NCBI GenBank assembly: GCA_947632415.1
Contig: CANRPB010000055.1
Span: 1 to 9,820, forward strand
Source of the DNA: an uncultured Bacilli bacterium
GTDB taxonomy: Bacteria > Bacillota_I > Bacilli_A > RF39 > UBA660
Direction: 5' to 3'
Length of the DNA stretch: 9,820 nucleotides
The translations under genes and the position numbers were made by a program. The first letter of the stretch is position 1; every line of letters begins with the position of its first letter. The notes below the pieces were generated by a model. That model ran no database searches. It was not told the DNA's origin and saw only the letters and a list, made by a program, of their open reading frames with translations. Shown here piece by piece: positions 1 to 8,120 of this stretch.

Positions 1-2
1 AA

Positions 3-86
3 AATTCTCTAAAGGAAAATATTGATATAAATACTATATCAAAAATTACAGGCTTAACCATTACAGAAATTAAAAACTTAAAATAA
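3..86 (+). CDS. C-terminal end of Rpn-family nuclease / putative transposase (partial, 5' end outside window)
   Basis: Frame 3 of the plus strand is open from the window edge to a TAA at 84-86 and encodes 27 residues. It contains ENIDINTISKITGLTITEI followed by KNLK. The pattern 'I-I-KITGL-EEI-L' just before the stop is what I know from the C-terminal tail of Rpn-family recombination-promoting nucleases / putative transposases (PD-(D/E)XK fold), which often end in a small helical motif of this kind. The catalytic domain lies outside the window, so nothing can be said about whether the gene is intact. It converges on jetD with about 80 bases between the two stop codons, and a strong hairpin lies between them. 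The call rests on a short motif only; another helix-turn-helix-like tail is possible. Confidence 0.55.
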   Translation, partial: NSLKENIDINTISKITGLTITEIKNLK

Positions 87-112
87 ACACATTAATTAAA
101 ACTTTATCCAAT

Positions 113-157
113 AAGAGGCTGTTGAAAACTAAATAATTAGTTTCTCAACAGCCTCTT
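113..157. terminator. Long hairpin between convergent genes, probable bidirectional terminator of the jet operon
   Basis: A 13-bp arm at 113-125 (AAGAGGCTGTTGA) pairs perfectly with 145-157. Inside it, 126-132 (AAACTAA) pairs with 137-143 around a 4-nt loop, leaving one bulged C at 144, for 20 bp in total. It starts 10 bases downstream of the jetD stop and 26 bases after the stop of the plus-strand partial gene, the expected place for a shared terminator. The T-runs are modest on both sides: TCTTT then AAATAAAATTATTTTTT on plus, and CTTATTGGATAAAGTTTT on minus. It is therefore not a textbook intrinsic terminator. It is the most GC-rich stretch of the surrounding non-coding DNA. Confidence 0.7.
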
Positions 158-166
158 TAAATAAAA

Positions 167-1405
167 TTATTTTTTACCAATTAACTCATTAATATCATTC
201 AATATAAGATTATAATTAGACTCTTGATAAGAAGCCCTTTGCTCTTTTAATAACAAATCCTTAACAACAATTAAATCATCATCAGTAATATTATCAAGTT
301 TTTTTAATCTCGACGCTGTTAAAACATTTTTAGAAATACCATTATAATAATATTTATAATCATAGCCAACAAATCTAATATTAGGAAAATTATCCTTAAA
401 ATTCTGCGCAATTAATAAACCCTCAGGATCTAAATCACCATTAAAATAAATAACCTTACTCTTAATTTTTTCAAGTAACTTATAAACCACCAAATTAGAA
501 TTACCAGACGTAATAATAACCGAATAATTAATCCTTTTATTAATTATCTGACTAATAAAAGAAGGATTTTCTATCACTAAAATAGTATCATTAAAAGCAA
601 CAATATTATCCATTTTAGAAAGATTAGCCAAACTAAGAGTCAACGGCGTTAAATTATTTTTAAAACTATCCAACATCTCATTACCAATCAAATTATAAGT
701 TATAACAAAATTAGAAACAGCATCTACTAAAATACCAGCATGTTCTAAAACTTCAATTTTATCCTTTCTCTTATTAGAATAAGTTAAATTAAATAAATAA
801 CAAATAAAATGAAGAAAAATATTAGACTCATGCGTATCCAAATCATAATAATGAGGATTATCAGTAATTTTAGTTGCAAATAAAGATAAATACTCAACAC
901 TATTATTAAAAACAGGTAAATTACACATAGCACTCAAAACATTATCCAACAATTTTACATCATGAATAATAAGATAATTCATTCTCTTTAAACAATGAAC
1001 ATTATCAAATAACCCCATTATTTTAGATTTTTCATACAATTTCCTATAATCATTAAGCCGTTCATCTATATACTCATCCGTAATCTTTTTTACCTCTTTA
1101 TTACTTTTAATCGAAGGATAAAATAATAGCACCAAATCATCAACCGTTGTTCCCTCAAATACCGAATCATCCAAACTCTTTTGAATACTAGAAACCTTAA
1201 TTTTATATTTCTGATTAACCTTAAAATTTTGTCCCAAAAGTTTAGAAACCTTTAAAGCCTCATCCTCAGTCTTAAAAACCAAACTAATCGAACCAACACA
1301 CGACTCATAAATAACATATTTATTCTTAAGAGCAACTAATAAAGACCTAAACTCATCCGCACCAAAATAATCCCTTAATTTAGTCTTGATATTCACTGTT
1401 ATCAT
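167..1405 (-). CDS. jetD: Wadjet/JET nuclease subunit JetD (TOPRIM, DUF2399 / TIGR02679-like)
   Basis: JetD is the TOPRIM nuclease subunit of Wadjet: it cleaves the circular DNA captured by the JetABC motor. The product is 412 aa, normal for the family. The start is ATG at 1405, because AAGGAGA (1413-1419) sits 7 bases upstream; the longer reading from 1486 has no good ribosome binding site and would run deeper into jetC. Using the 412-aa numbering, the N-terminal part (about 1-250) resembles the DUF3323-type region, including the ITDNPHYYDLD segment near 180-190 that matches the family's 'vTGdphaLD' motif. The C-terminal DUF2399 TOPRIM domain (about 265-400) has the glutamate motif LVIENP with E279, then ITSG (about 298-301), and GDLDPEG (323-329) with metal-binding D324 and D326. 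A conserved-looking ASYQES segment lies at 391-396. All catalytic acidic residues are present, so the enzyme should be active. It overlaps the jetC end by 26 bases and is the last gene of the operon. Confidence 0.93.
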   Translation of the reverse strand: MITVNIKTKLRDYFGADEFRSLLVALKNKYVIYESCVGSISLVFKTEDEALKVSKLLGQNFKVNQKYKIKVSSIQKSLDDSVFEGTTVDDLVLLFYPSIKSNKEVKKITDEYIDERLNDYRKLYEKSKIMGLFDNVHCLKRMNYLIIHDVKLLDNVLSAMCNLPVFNNSVEYLSLFATKITDNPHYYDLDTHESNIFLHFICYLFNLTYSNKRKDKIEVLEHAGILVDAVSNFVITYNLIGNEMLDSFKNNLTPLTLSLANLSKMDNIVAFNDTILVIENPSFISQIINKRINYSVIITSGNSNLVVYKLLEKIKSKVIYFNGDLDPEGLLIAQNFKDNFPNIRFVGYDYKYYYNGISKNVLTASRLKKLDNITDDDLIVVKDLLLKEQRASYQESNYNLILNDINELIGKK

Positions 1406-4400
1406 CAATTTTTCTCCTTGATACTCCATCCCACTTATACTTAACAATCGAAACAACTTTAGAATTAATTGGATGGTGCAACTCACTAATCGCTAAATGT
1501 TTAACCGTTTCATAATCTCCCCATAACTGCTGACTAGTAAGAACATAATCTATATCTAACTTATCTAAAATACGAAAAGCATCCTTAATATTGGCATCAT
1601 CAACACCAGCAAAAGCCTCATCCAAAGCAATTATATGTGGAGCCTTTTTATCAGCACTATTTAATTTAGCATATATACTCGAAAATAAAGGTATATACAT
1701 AGCAATAGCCTTCTCACCACCACTAAACTTATTAAATTCACGATCAGTAAGCTCTTTACGATCCTTATCACCACGCTTAAAATATAATTTAAACTCAAAC
1801 CATTTACGATAATCTAAAACATCTTTAATAATCTCCAAATAATTTCGCTCACTTTCCTCCAAAGCATCCTCCCTCATCTGAATTTTACTCTTAAAATGAT
1901 TCGTCACTTTAACTAAATGTTCTTCCTTTAAATTATTAGCCTCTTTTTTAAAGATATCAACAATTTCCTTTGTATCTAACTCATCCTCCGTCAAAGCACT
2001 AGCACCAACCCATTTTAAAGAAAAACTTAATCCACTAGAAGTATTCATTGACTCCATAAGTTCCCTTACCTCTTTAATCCACTCTTCACTTTGAAATATC
2101 TTAGTTCTAATCGATGAACCAATATTATTTATTAATAAATCCTCAAACAAACGTCTATTTTCATCACTAATCAAATTTTGATAATTGTTAATAGAACTAT
2201 CTATCGATCTTGATAATTCAATTAAATTAACATTCTTACCCAAATAATTAAAAACTAAATCCTTCCTCTTTGCACCTTCAAGTAAATTAATAATTAAATC
2301 CTTTTTACTATCATCATTTGTAAAATTCAAATAAGCATTTTCATCAACATCATGAAGATAAATATACTTAGAAGCATAATTAAAAAGCAAAGACAAATTC
2401 TTATTAGCGCAATCATTAAACTTTTCATATATATCACGCAATTGACTAGACTGTTTTATAGACTTTACAAAATGATATATTTCATTTTCATCAATACTTT
2501 CTTCCTTAACATAATGTAAATTATACTCATCCATAAACACTTTAAACGAAACCTGCTTTAATAAATCTTTATCAACTAACTCCATATTTTTAGAATCAAT
2601 CTCTTTATTAATAAAATCAATCGTTGTCTCATTCTTAGTAATAACAGATATTTTACTTTTTAACTCCTCTTCTATTTTTAATAATCTCTCCTTTATTCTC
2701 GAATACTCTAATCCAACATCTTTATACTTATCACTATTTAAAATATCATTAATATTTTGTTTTTTCTTTTGAAGAGTCGTTAACTTAAAATTAGCATCAT
2801 CTAACTCATATTTAATATTATCTAAATCCAAATTAATATCCTCAATCCCCTGTTTATAAAAAGTAATTAATTCCTCCTTAGCTATATAACTATCAAAAGA
2901 ATTATTTAAAGCCTTAAGTATTTCCAAATAAACACTAGTATCCCTTAAAACATCACTTATATCCTGATATTTCAAAGAACCATAATAACCATGTTTATTT
3001 TCATTCAATTCATCTTCAATAATTTTTAGTTCAGCATTCTTCTTTTTAATTACATCCAATATTTTAGAAATACTATCACTAATACTCTCCTCATCCAAAT
3101 TAATCTTATCTAACTTTTTAAATGTATCTATAATATCATTTGGAAAACTAAAATTATTAAATTCATCATCAATACTATTAATATCACTATTTAAACCAAT
3201 ATTCTCTTCTTGCAGACTATTAATTTCCCTAGTTAATTGCTTTATATGAATACTAATCTTTTCCTTTTCTACTTCGATATAAGCCTTTCTAGTTTCCGCA
3301 CCTATATACTTAAGATCATGACTTATATCAACCTTTCCCTTTAATAGGGCATACTCATATTCACCATTTGAAAGCAACTTAATAAAATGATCATCACTAA
3401 CAGAAATACTCTCAAGTATCCTATTTACCCTATCCTTAAAAGGCGTATCCAAAGCAACCAAATACTTCGTTAAATTATCATTTACTTTTTCTCTCTCAGT
3501 TAAACACTTTACCTTAACACTTGCATCACTAACCAAAGCATCAGTTACAAAAGAAGTAATTATACCCGTTTCAATCAAAAACGACTCTATCCTTTTTTTA
3601 TCACTAACACTAATATTTTCCTTAAAATCAATCAATTCAAACAAATAATTATAATTAATATTATTGTCATCAAAATATTCCTTAGTAACTTCATCATCTA
3701 AATTACTAAACAATACACCATCTACATTAGATAACTCCTCATTTAGATTAGCAATTAAAGACTCGTACTCATTAATTTTAATATTATTATTAGATATCTC
3801 TAACTTCAATTTATCTTTACACACAAATATCTCATTTTTAATAATCTCTTTAATTTTTAAAAACATTTCCCTATCTAAATCATCAATAATCTGATAAATA
3901 CTATTTAATTGCTCCGAAGTTAATTTCAATATTCTATTTTCAAGTGATACCTTAGCCAGACCTTCCTTCAAATGTTCTGCCTGTTCTAATAATTCATTAG
4001 ATACCTGAACCTTTTGTTTTTGAATCTCCTTTAAATTACTATCACTTTTAAAATACTTTTCCTTTTCCTCATCAACTTCAAGTTCTTTTTGATAAACCAT
4101 ATAAGAAATATCTTTTAATTTACTAAGCACATCCGTTTGTCTTTTAAGCGTATTCACATATGACTGCATCTGCTTAAACTTAAATCGTTCTTTTTTCAAA
4201 TCATCCAAATAAAACTTTGCATCATCAAACTGAATATCATCCTCATAATCAGTTAACTCCTTTAATTCGCTATCAAATTCACTTTCAATTGTATATAATT
4301 CATTCTCTTTAGTAGTTAAAGCCTTCTTTTTCTCTGCCAAAGCCTGTTCCTTTTGCTTTTGTTCATTCTCTTTTAAATTAATTTGAGCATCTAATTCCTT

Positions 4401-5426
4401 AATACTTAAAATTATTTCATCCAATTGATTAGATATACTTTTCAAATCCGTTTCTTCCAACTTACTTTTACGGTGTTCTAACTCCTGCTTTTCCAACTCA
4501 AGATTTTTTTGAATTTCCATTTGTTCAATATTACTTTGACGAATATTTTCTAAATTCTGTTGCTCATCCTTAATAGTCTTCGCTATTTGTAAATATTCCT
4601 GTTTATACTTTAAATAAATATCACCCTTATTATAAAGAACCGCTTTATTATATTCCATAAAAGCATTCATAAGATTATTACAAGCTTTTTGCTCATTTTG
4701 TAAATCAAGTAACTTTTCCTTATACTTATTCATATCCTCAATCGAATCAGCCATTACCCTTAAATCATCTTCACTAAGTGGTTCTAAAACCGATGTCAAT
4801 ACCTTTGATAATTGACTTGGTTTAGTATCATTAGATAACTTTGGTGATCTTATTTGAATCAATAAATTAATAAACTCAGTATACAAACCAATATTAGAAA
4901 AACCAAACAAAAGTTTATTAACCATTTTCTTATATTCCTTAGCAGTCTCTGTAAACTCACCACCAGTACCAATTCGATTTTGAAGTTCCTTCTTAGTTAA
5001 AGGAATCCTTAAATTTCTCTCCTTAAAAAGTAAAAAATCATCCCCTATTCTTCTACCATCTGTAATCGAAAAACCCCAAAATTCACAAGTTCTATTCTTT
5101 ATCGCTCGAAGACCAATACCAATTGTTAAATACTTATTTTCCTCTTTATCGATAAATTCCATATACAAATATCCTGTATTCTCATTACCAGGAAAATCCT
5201 CAGATATAAGATAATCCTCTATTTTTCGATCCCTTGACCCAAAAGAATCCAATCTTTCTGGAGACTTATTACCATCAAATATCAAAGGAAAAAAAGACTG
5301 CATAGTAACCGTTTTACCACTTCCATTAGTCCCTCTAAGCAATAATTTACCATCATAAAAGTAAAAATCTTCCTCATCATATAACCAAAAATTAACAAAA
5401 CCAATTCTATTTACCTTATAGCGCAC
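1380..5426 (-). CDS. jetC: Wadjet/JET SMC-like ATPase JetC (TIGR02680-like)
   Basis: JetC is the SMC-like motor of Wadjet, an ABC-type ATPase with long coiled-coil arms that dimerises, binds JetA and JetB, and extrudes DNA loops. The product is 1348 aa, in line with the TIGR02680 family. The N-terminal head has the Walker A motif RGTNGSGKT at 31-39 (K38). Residues about 235-570 and from about 715 onward are Glu/Lys/Leu-rich coiled coil. Between them, about 575-715 forms the hinge-like insert, ending in a LLKGKVD...YIGAET segment that I recognise from this family. The C-terminal head has the ABC signature FSGGEK (SGGEK at 1235-1239) and Walker B HIIALDE (D1269, E1270) followed by AGVDD, then LTSQQLWG. 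All ATPase motifs are intact. The start is GTG at 5426, set by AGAGGAGG directly upstream. It begins one base after the jetB stop and its 3' end overlaps jetD, which fits translational coupling. A generic RecN/SbcC-like ATPase is unlikely given the neighbours. Confidence 0.95.
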   Translation of the reverse strand: MRYKVNRIGFVNFWLYDEEDFYFYDGKLLLRGTNGSGKTVTMQSFFPLIFDGNKSPERLDSFGSRDRKIEDYLISEDFPGNENTGYLYMEFIDKEENKYLTIGIGLRAIKNRTCEFWGFSITDGRRIGDDFLLFKERNLRIPLTKKELQNRIGTGGEFTETAKEYKKMVNKLLFGFSNIGLYTEFINLLIQIRSPKLSNDTKPSQLSKVLTSVLEPLSEDDLRVMADSIEDMNKYKEKLLDLQNEQKACNNLMNAFMEYNKAVLYNKGDIYLKYKQEYLQIAKTIKDEQQNLENIRQSNIEQMEIQKNLELEKQELEHRKSKLEETDLKSISNQLDEIILSIKELDAQINLKENEQKQKEQALAEKKKALTTKENELYTIESEFDSELKELTDYEDDIQFDDAKFYLDDLKKERFKFKQMQSYVNTLKRQTDVLSKLKDISYMVYQKELEVDEEKEKYFKSDSNLKEIQKQKVQVSNELLEQAEHLKEGLAKVSLENRILKLTSEQLNSIYQIIDDLDREMFLKIKEIIKNEIFVCKDKLKLEISNNNIKINEYESLIANLNEELSNVDGVLFSNLDDEVTKEYFDDNNINYNYLFELIDFKENISVSDKKRIESFLIETGIITSFVTDALVSDASVKVKCLTEREKVNDNLTKYLVALDTPFKDRVNRILESISVSDDHFIKLLSNGEYEYALLKGKVDISHDLKYIGAETRKAYIEVEKEKISIHIKQLTREINSLQEENIGLNSDINSIDDEFNNFSFPNDIIDTFKKLDKINLDEESISDSISKILDVIKKKNAELKIIEDELNENKHGYYGSLKYQDISDVLRDTSVYLEILKALNNSFDSYIAKEELITFYKQGIEDINLDLDNIKYELDDANFKLTTLQKKKQNINDILNSDKYKDVGLEYSRIKERLLKIEEELKSKISVITKNETTIDFINKEIDSKNMELVDKDLLKQVSFKVFMDEYNLHYVKEESIDENEIYHFVKSIKQSSQLRDIYEKFNDCANKNLSLLFNYASKYIYLHDVDENAYLNFTNDDSKKDLIINLLEGAKRKDLVFNYLGKNVNLIELSRSIDSSINNYQNLISDENRRLFEDLLINNIGSSIRTKIFQSEEWIKEVRELMESMNTSSGLSFSLKWVGASALTEDELDTKEIVDIFKKEANNLKEEHLVKVTNHFKSKIQMREDALEESERNYLEIIKDVLDYRKWFEFKLYFKRGDKDRKELTDREFNKFSGGEKAIAMYIPLFSSIYAKLNSADKKAPHIIALDEAFAGVDDANIKDAFRILDKLDIDYVLTSQQLWGDYETVKHLAISELHHPINSKVVSIVKYKWDGVSRRKIDDNSEYQD
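1413..1419 (-). promoter_or_regulatory. Ribosome binding site of jetD, inside the jetC coding end
   Basis: On the minus strand this reads AAGGAGA, followed by 7 bases and ATG at 1405-1403. It lies inside the last codons of jetC and decides the start of jetD: the ATG further upstream at 1486 has no comparable site, and the ATG at 1429 would place this site within its own coding sequence. Confidence 0.75.
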
Positions 5427-5427
5427 A

Positions 5428-6582
5428 TTATACCTCCTCTAAACTTAATTGTTCATAACTATCATTTTCCTCAATATCTTTAGGATAATTACCACTTATC
5501 AAATAAACCACTGGAGAAAACCTATAAATATCATCTTCGACCTCTAACAATTTAAAACTTTGCATATAACCCGTAATCACTTCAAAAAACTTATTAGGCT
5601 TCATTTCCCTATATTCCTTACTAAAATACTTACTATTCTCACTATGAATTTTAATAAAAAGTTGCTCCAATTCAAATCTATTAAAAACAATAAAATTATC
5701 AGTCATAACCTCATTAGCCAAATAATTATTAACCAAAAGAACAATATCAGATATTACCTTTCTACTATTTGGAAAACTCAAACGATTGACTTTTTCCGTC
5801 GTTGTTAATAACGCCATATTATTAAAAATCAACAAATTACCATCTAACAGTTCATCCAAATCACTAATAACACGATTACGATAATTAATAAAATAATTAT
5901 ATATTTCACCATCAAAATTTGTATAATGAAAAACAGGATAATAAAGAAGAGTCCTATAAGTATAATAACGCTTTTTATTTAATATCTCCTCAGTATCAGT
6001 TGTATTCAAAAAATCAGCAGGTTTCGTATACGAAAAAATATCATCCTTAAACTGTCTTATTATATAATGCGATATACCAGTATTTTCATACAATACCTCA
6101 TTATCTGCCGACTCCTTAAATAAATTATCATTACCATCAAGTTGTTTAATAATACCCAATTTAGTAGCATACTTCAAAACATCAATTAAACTTTGACGAG
6201 TTGAAAAATCATTAAAATCAATCTTAACATTTTTCTCACTAATAGTAGCAAGCGTATTATTAATAAATGTCGTAAGATACGAAATAATAAATTGCTCTTC
6301 CTTAGCCTTATCTTCCAAAAACATTATCAATAATACAAATAAAATATAATCTTTTTGATTATCAAACTCCTCTATTCTAAAAGTATTATCAATTTGTGAC
6401 GGAATTTTTTCTAACTTAATAAGTGACGAATTAACAATAATATCACAACCTAATTTAGTAGTAGCAAATTCACGAAGTTTTTTAACTTTCGATTTAATTT
6501 TATAATATGCATCCCTATTATTTTCCTTCGTAATTATAAAATTGTTTAAAAGTAACTCTAATTCTTCCTTAAACTCCATCAT
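5428..6582 (-). CDS. jetB: Wadjet/JET KITE-like subunit JetB (DUF2398 / TIGR02678-like)
   Basis: JetB is the accessory KITE-type (tandem winged-helix, MksE-like) subunit that bridges the kleisin JetA and DNA near the JetC heads. The product is about 384 aa, the usual DUF2398 length. The early segment AYYKIKSKVKKLREFATTKL (about 25-45) and IIVNSSLIKLEKIP (about 48-61), followed by the IEEF and FVLLIMFLED region (about 70-91), match the family's 'Y..ir....Lr.wf...lG..l.v....aRLeKvP' and 'YallclvLafLe' pattern. No catalytic motif is expected or seen. Three starts are possible: GTG 6588, ATG 6582 and ATG 6579. I chose 6582 because AGGTGAT at 6584-6590 fits it (or 6579), while the GTG lies inside that site. 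The gene overlaps the end of jetA by 14 bases and ends one base before jetC, so translation is probably coupled on both sides. Confidence 0.92.
   Translation of the reverse strand: MMEFKEELELLLNNFIITKENNRDAYYKIKSKVKKLREFATTKLGCDIIVNSSLIKLEKIPSQIDNTFRIEEFDNQKDYILFVLLIMFLEDKAKEEQFIISYLTTFINNTLATISEKNVKIDFNDFSTRQSLIDVLKYATKLGIIKQLDGNDNLFKESADNEVLYENTGISHYIIRQFKDDIFSYTKPADFLNTTDTEEILNKKRYYTYRTLLYYPVFHYTNFDGEIYNYFINYRNRVISDLDELLDGNLLIFNNMALLTTTEKVNRLSFPNSRKVISDIVLLVNNYLANEVMTDNFIVFNRFELEQLFIKIHSENSKYFSKEYREMKPNKFFEVITGYMQSFKLLEVEDDIYRFSPVVYLISGNYPKDIEENDSYEQLSLEEV
5433..5440 (-). promoter_or_regulatory. Strong ribosome binding site of jetC with GTG start
   Basis: On the minus strand this reads AGAGGAGG, six bases before the GTG at 5426-5424 when the trailing TATAAT spacer is counted. 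It lies in the last codons of jetB. The jetB stop and an out-of-frame ATG overlap as TAATG at 5430-5426. That ATG would give only five codons (M-C-A-I-R) before a stop, so the GTG two bases further on is the real jetC start. Confidence 0.8.
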
Positions 6583-8044
6583 TATCACCTATAAAAATTA
6601 TTTTAATATTACTCATCGTTAAAATACCATCAACAGATTTTAATCTAGCCTCAGTATCATCAATCAATTCTACCTTATATGAAACACCATACTCATTATT
6701 TTTAACAATATCATTATTTATTCCCTTAGTCAGTAAAGACAATATAAACCTTCTTTCAAAAGGTTCTATTTCATTAAGATTATTAATAACAATTTCTCCC
6801 TTTTCAATGTACTTTCTTAATAATTTTTCTTCCTGTTCCTTTTGTTCCATTATTTTCTTTAATTGAGCCTGCTTTAAAAAAAACTTATCCTCCACTTGTA
6901 CCTTAATACCTTTTTCCTTCACTAATCTACTATGACTTTTCAAAGAAATAAAAGTTTCAGGAACATCATTAGGCTTAGTATTAATTGAATCCGTTACTTT
7001 ATCAATATTAGAAAAATGCTTTACCCTTTCAATACCAAAAACTACCGGTGATAACTCCTCAGCCTGCCTCAAATTATCACACTTCAAAAACAAAGACAAT
7101 ATATGACGATACTCTTCCATTCTATTAACACTTGTATTAGTCTCCATAATAGAAATTACATATTTTGTAATCTTATTAATAATATTGTTAATAGCGCGCT
7201 TTAATCTTTCAGTTTCACTCTCTTCAAAACTATCACTATTAAACCATCTAACCACACTACGCCATTTTCCCCTTAATATCTGTTCCAAATAATCATAATC
7301 AAAATTAGGTTCTAATATTGGTTGATTCCTTTTATACATCATTACTTTCTCTATTAAAACATCCTCAAAATCATCAGGACATTCTTCTAAAATTTTCTTT
7401 ATTTTTATCTCATTTATTTGAAAACCAGCTATAAAATTCTTTAAATAATCAATAACCTTATCCTTATAAATCAAAAACTGTTCACTTTTCATCAATTCCT
7501 CATTCTTAGCCTCATGAAACATCTTCAAAAAATCCTTATAATTATTATTCAACTTCGTAAAAGTCTCATTTAATTCTTCAAAACAGGAATTTATTTCCTC
7601 CAAATCATCTAACACAATTATACTATTTAAAAGCAATCTTATCTTTTCAAATAACTTTGGTTCCAAAGAAGCAGTTTCAACATTTAAAGTTTCCAACCTC
7701 ATAACCATTCTTTCAATCTCAATCGCATATTCAGTTAATTGATATCTATACTTTCTATTCTTAAACTCCTCAACAGTTTGAACATTAGAAGTATCCTGAA
7801 GATTAGTCAAATTACCCCATTCAACTAACCTTAAAAGATCTTGTTCACACAACTCCAATGTATAATTACTAAAAACATCATTATCCTTTAAATCATTATA
7901 AACTTGTTCTTTATATAACCAATACTCAAGCATTTCATATTGTTTAAAAAAATAGCGCATTATTGGTCTATATCTCTCAGTATTTTCAACGCTTAAATAT
8001 TTTGTTTCTGTTATTTGCTTTGTTAATTTTTCCGATACTTCCAT
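6569..8044 (-). CDS. jetA: Wadjet/JET kleisin-like subunit JetA (DUF2397 / TIGR02677-like)
   Basis: JetA is the kleisin-like (MksF-type) subunit that links the two JetC heads and carries JetB. The product is 491 aa, the usual length for TIGR02677. The N-terminal winged-helix region (about 15-115) shows the hallmark string YLSVENTERYRPIMR (16-30), then YWLYKEQVY (41-49), YTLELCEQDLLRLVEWGNL (61-79), QDTSNV (83-88) and YRYQLTEYAIEIER (99-112). I know these as the most conserved part of DUF2397. A helical middle follows (about 120-240), then LRGKWRSVVRWF (257-268) and EYRHILSLFLKCDNLRQAEE (311-330), also family-typical. A C-terminal winged-helix-like segment (about 385-480) ends the protein. The start ATG is preceded by TTGGAGT (8051-8057), with 7 bases from GGAG to ATG. 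It is the first gene of the operon, directly behind the promoter at 8066-8094. Confidence 0.94.
   Translation of the reverse strand: MEVSEKLTKQITETKYLSVENTERYRPIMRYFFKQYEMLEYWLYKEQVYNDLKDNDVFSNYTLELCEQDLLRLVEWGNLTNLQDTSNVQTVEEFKNRKYRYQLTEYAIEIERMVMRLETLNVETASLEPKLFEKIRLLLNSIIVLDDLEEINSCFEELNETFTKLNNNYKDFLKMFHEAKNEELMKSEQFLIYKDKVIDYLKNFIAGFQINEIKIKKILEECPDDFEDVLIEKVMMYKRNQPILEPNFDYDYLEQILRGKWRSVVRWFNSDSFEESETERLKRAINNIINKITKYVISIMETNTSVNRMEEYRHILSLFLKCDNLRQAEELSPVVFGIERVKHFSNIDKVTDSINTKPNDVPETFISLKSHSRLVKEKGIKVQVEDKFFLKQAQLKKIMEQKEQEEKLLRKYIEKGEIVINNLNEIEPFERRFILSLLTKGINNDIVKNNEYGVSYKVELIDDTEARLKSVDGILTMSNIKIIFIGDNDGV
6584..6590 (-). promoter_or_regulatory. Ribosome binding site of jetB
   Basis: On the minus strand this reads AGGTGAT, the 3' half of the full anti-SD complement. 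It is followed by ATG at 6582 (AGG to ATG spacing 5) and another in-frame ATG at 6579 (spacing 8). Either could be used. It lies in the last codons of jetA, so ribosomes finishing jetA can restart here. Confidence 0.55.
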
Positions 8045-8065
8045 AATATTACTCCAATCGAAGTT

Positions 8066-8094
8066 ATTTTACCATATTATTCCAATTATAACAA
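8066..8094 (-). promoter_or_regulatory. Probable sigma-A promoter of the jetABCD operon
   Basis: On the minus strand there is a -35 TTGTTA (8094-8089), a 17-base spacer and a -10 TAAAAT (8071-8066) preceded by TGG, giving an extended -10 (TGnTAAAAT). The start point would fall about 15-20 bases before the jetA ATG. An overlapping alternative is another extended -10, TGTTATAAT (8093-8085), but it has no good -35. A TTGACA at 8121-8116 lies 25 bases from that TATAAT, too far to pair with it. I see no LexA-type or other clear operator here, so expression may be constitutive. Assigned by motif reading only. Confidence 0.55.
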
Positions 8095-8120
8095 CACACT
8101 ATCAGCAAATTATATTGTCA

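Noticed and set aside
113..157. Terminal inverted repeat of an insertion sequence
   Set aside because: The AGAGGCTGTTGA arm faintly recalls some insertion-sequence ends, but both arms form one local hairpin between two gene ends and no second copy is present in the window.
1591..1812. Plus-strand open frame of 73 codons
   Set aside because: It lies wholly inside jetC, antisense to the Walker B and signature region. It has no ribosome binding site and its composition mirrors the jetC codons.
3664..3894. Plus-strand open frame of 76 codons rich in Ser, Leu and Ile
   Set aside because: Antisense shadow of the jetC coiled-coil and hinge region; no start signal or recognisable motif.
5560..5808. 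Plus-strand open frame of 82 codons
   Set aside because: Antisense to jetB; no motif and no upstream ribosome binding site.
8045..8120. LexA box or other operator in the jet promoter
   Set aside because: I searched both strands by eye and found no GAAC-N4-GTTC-type palindrome or other convincing operator.
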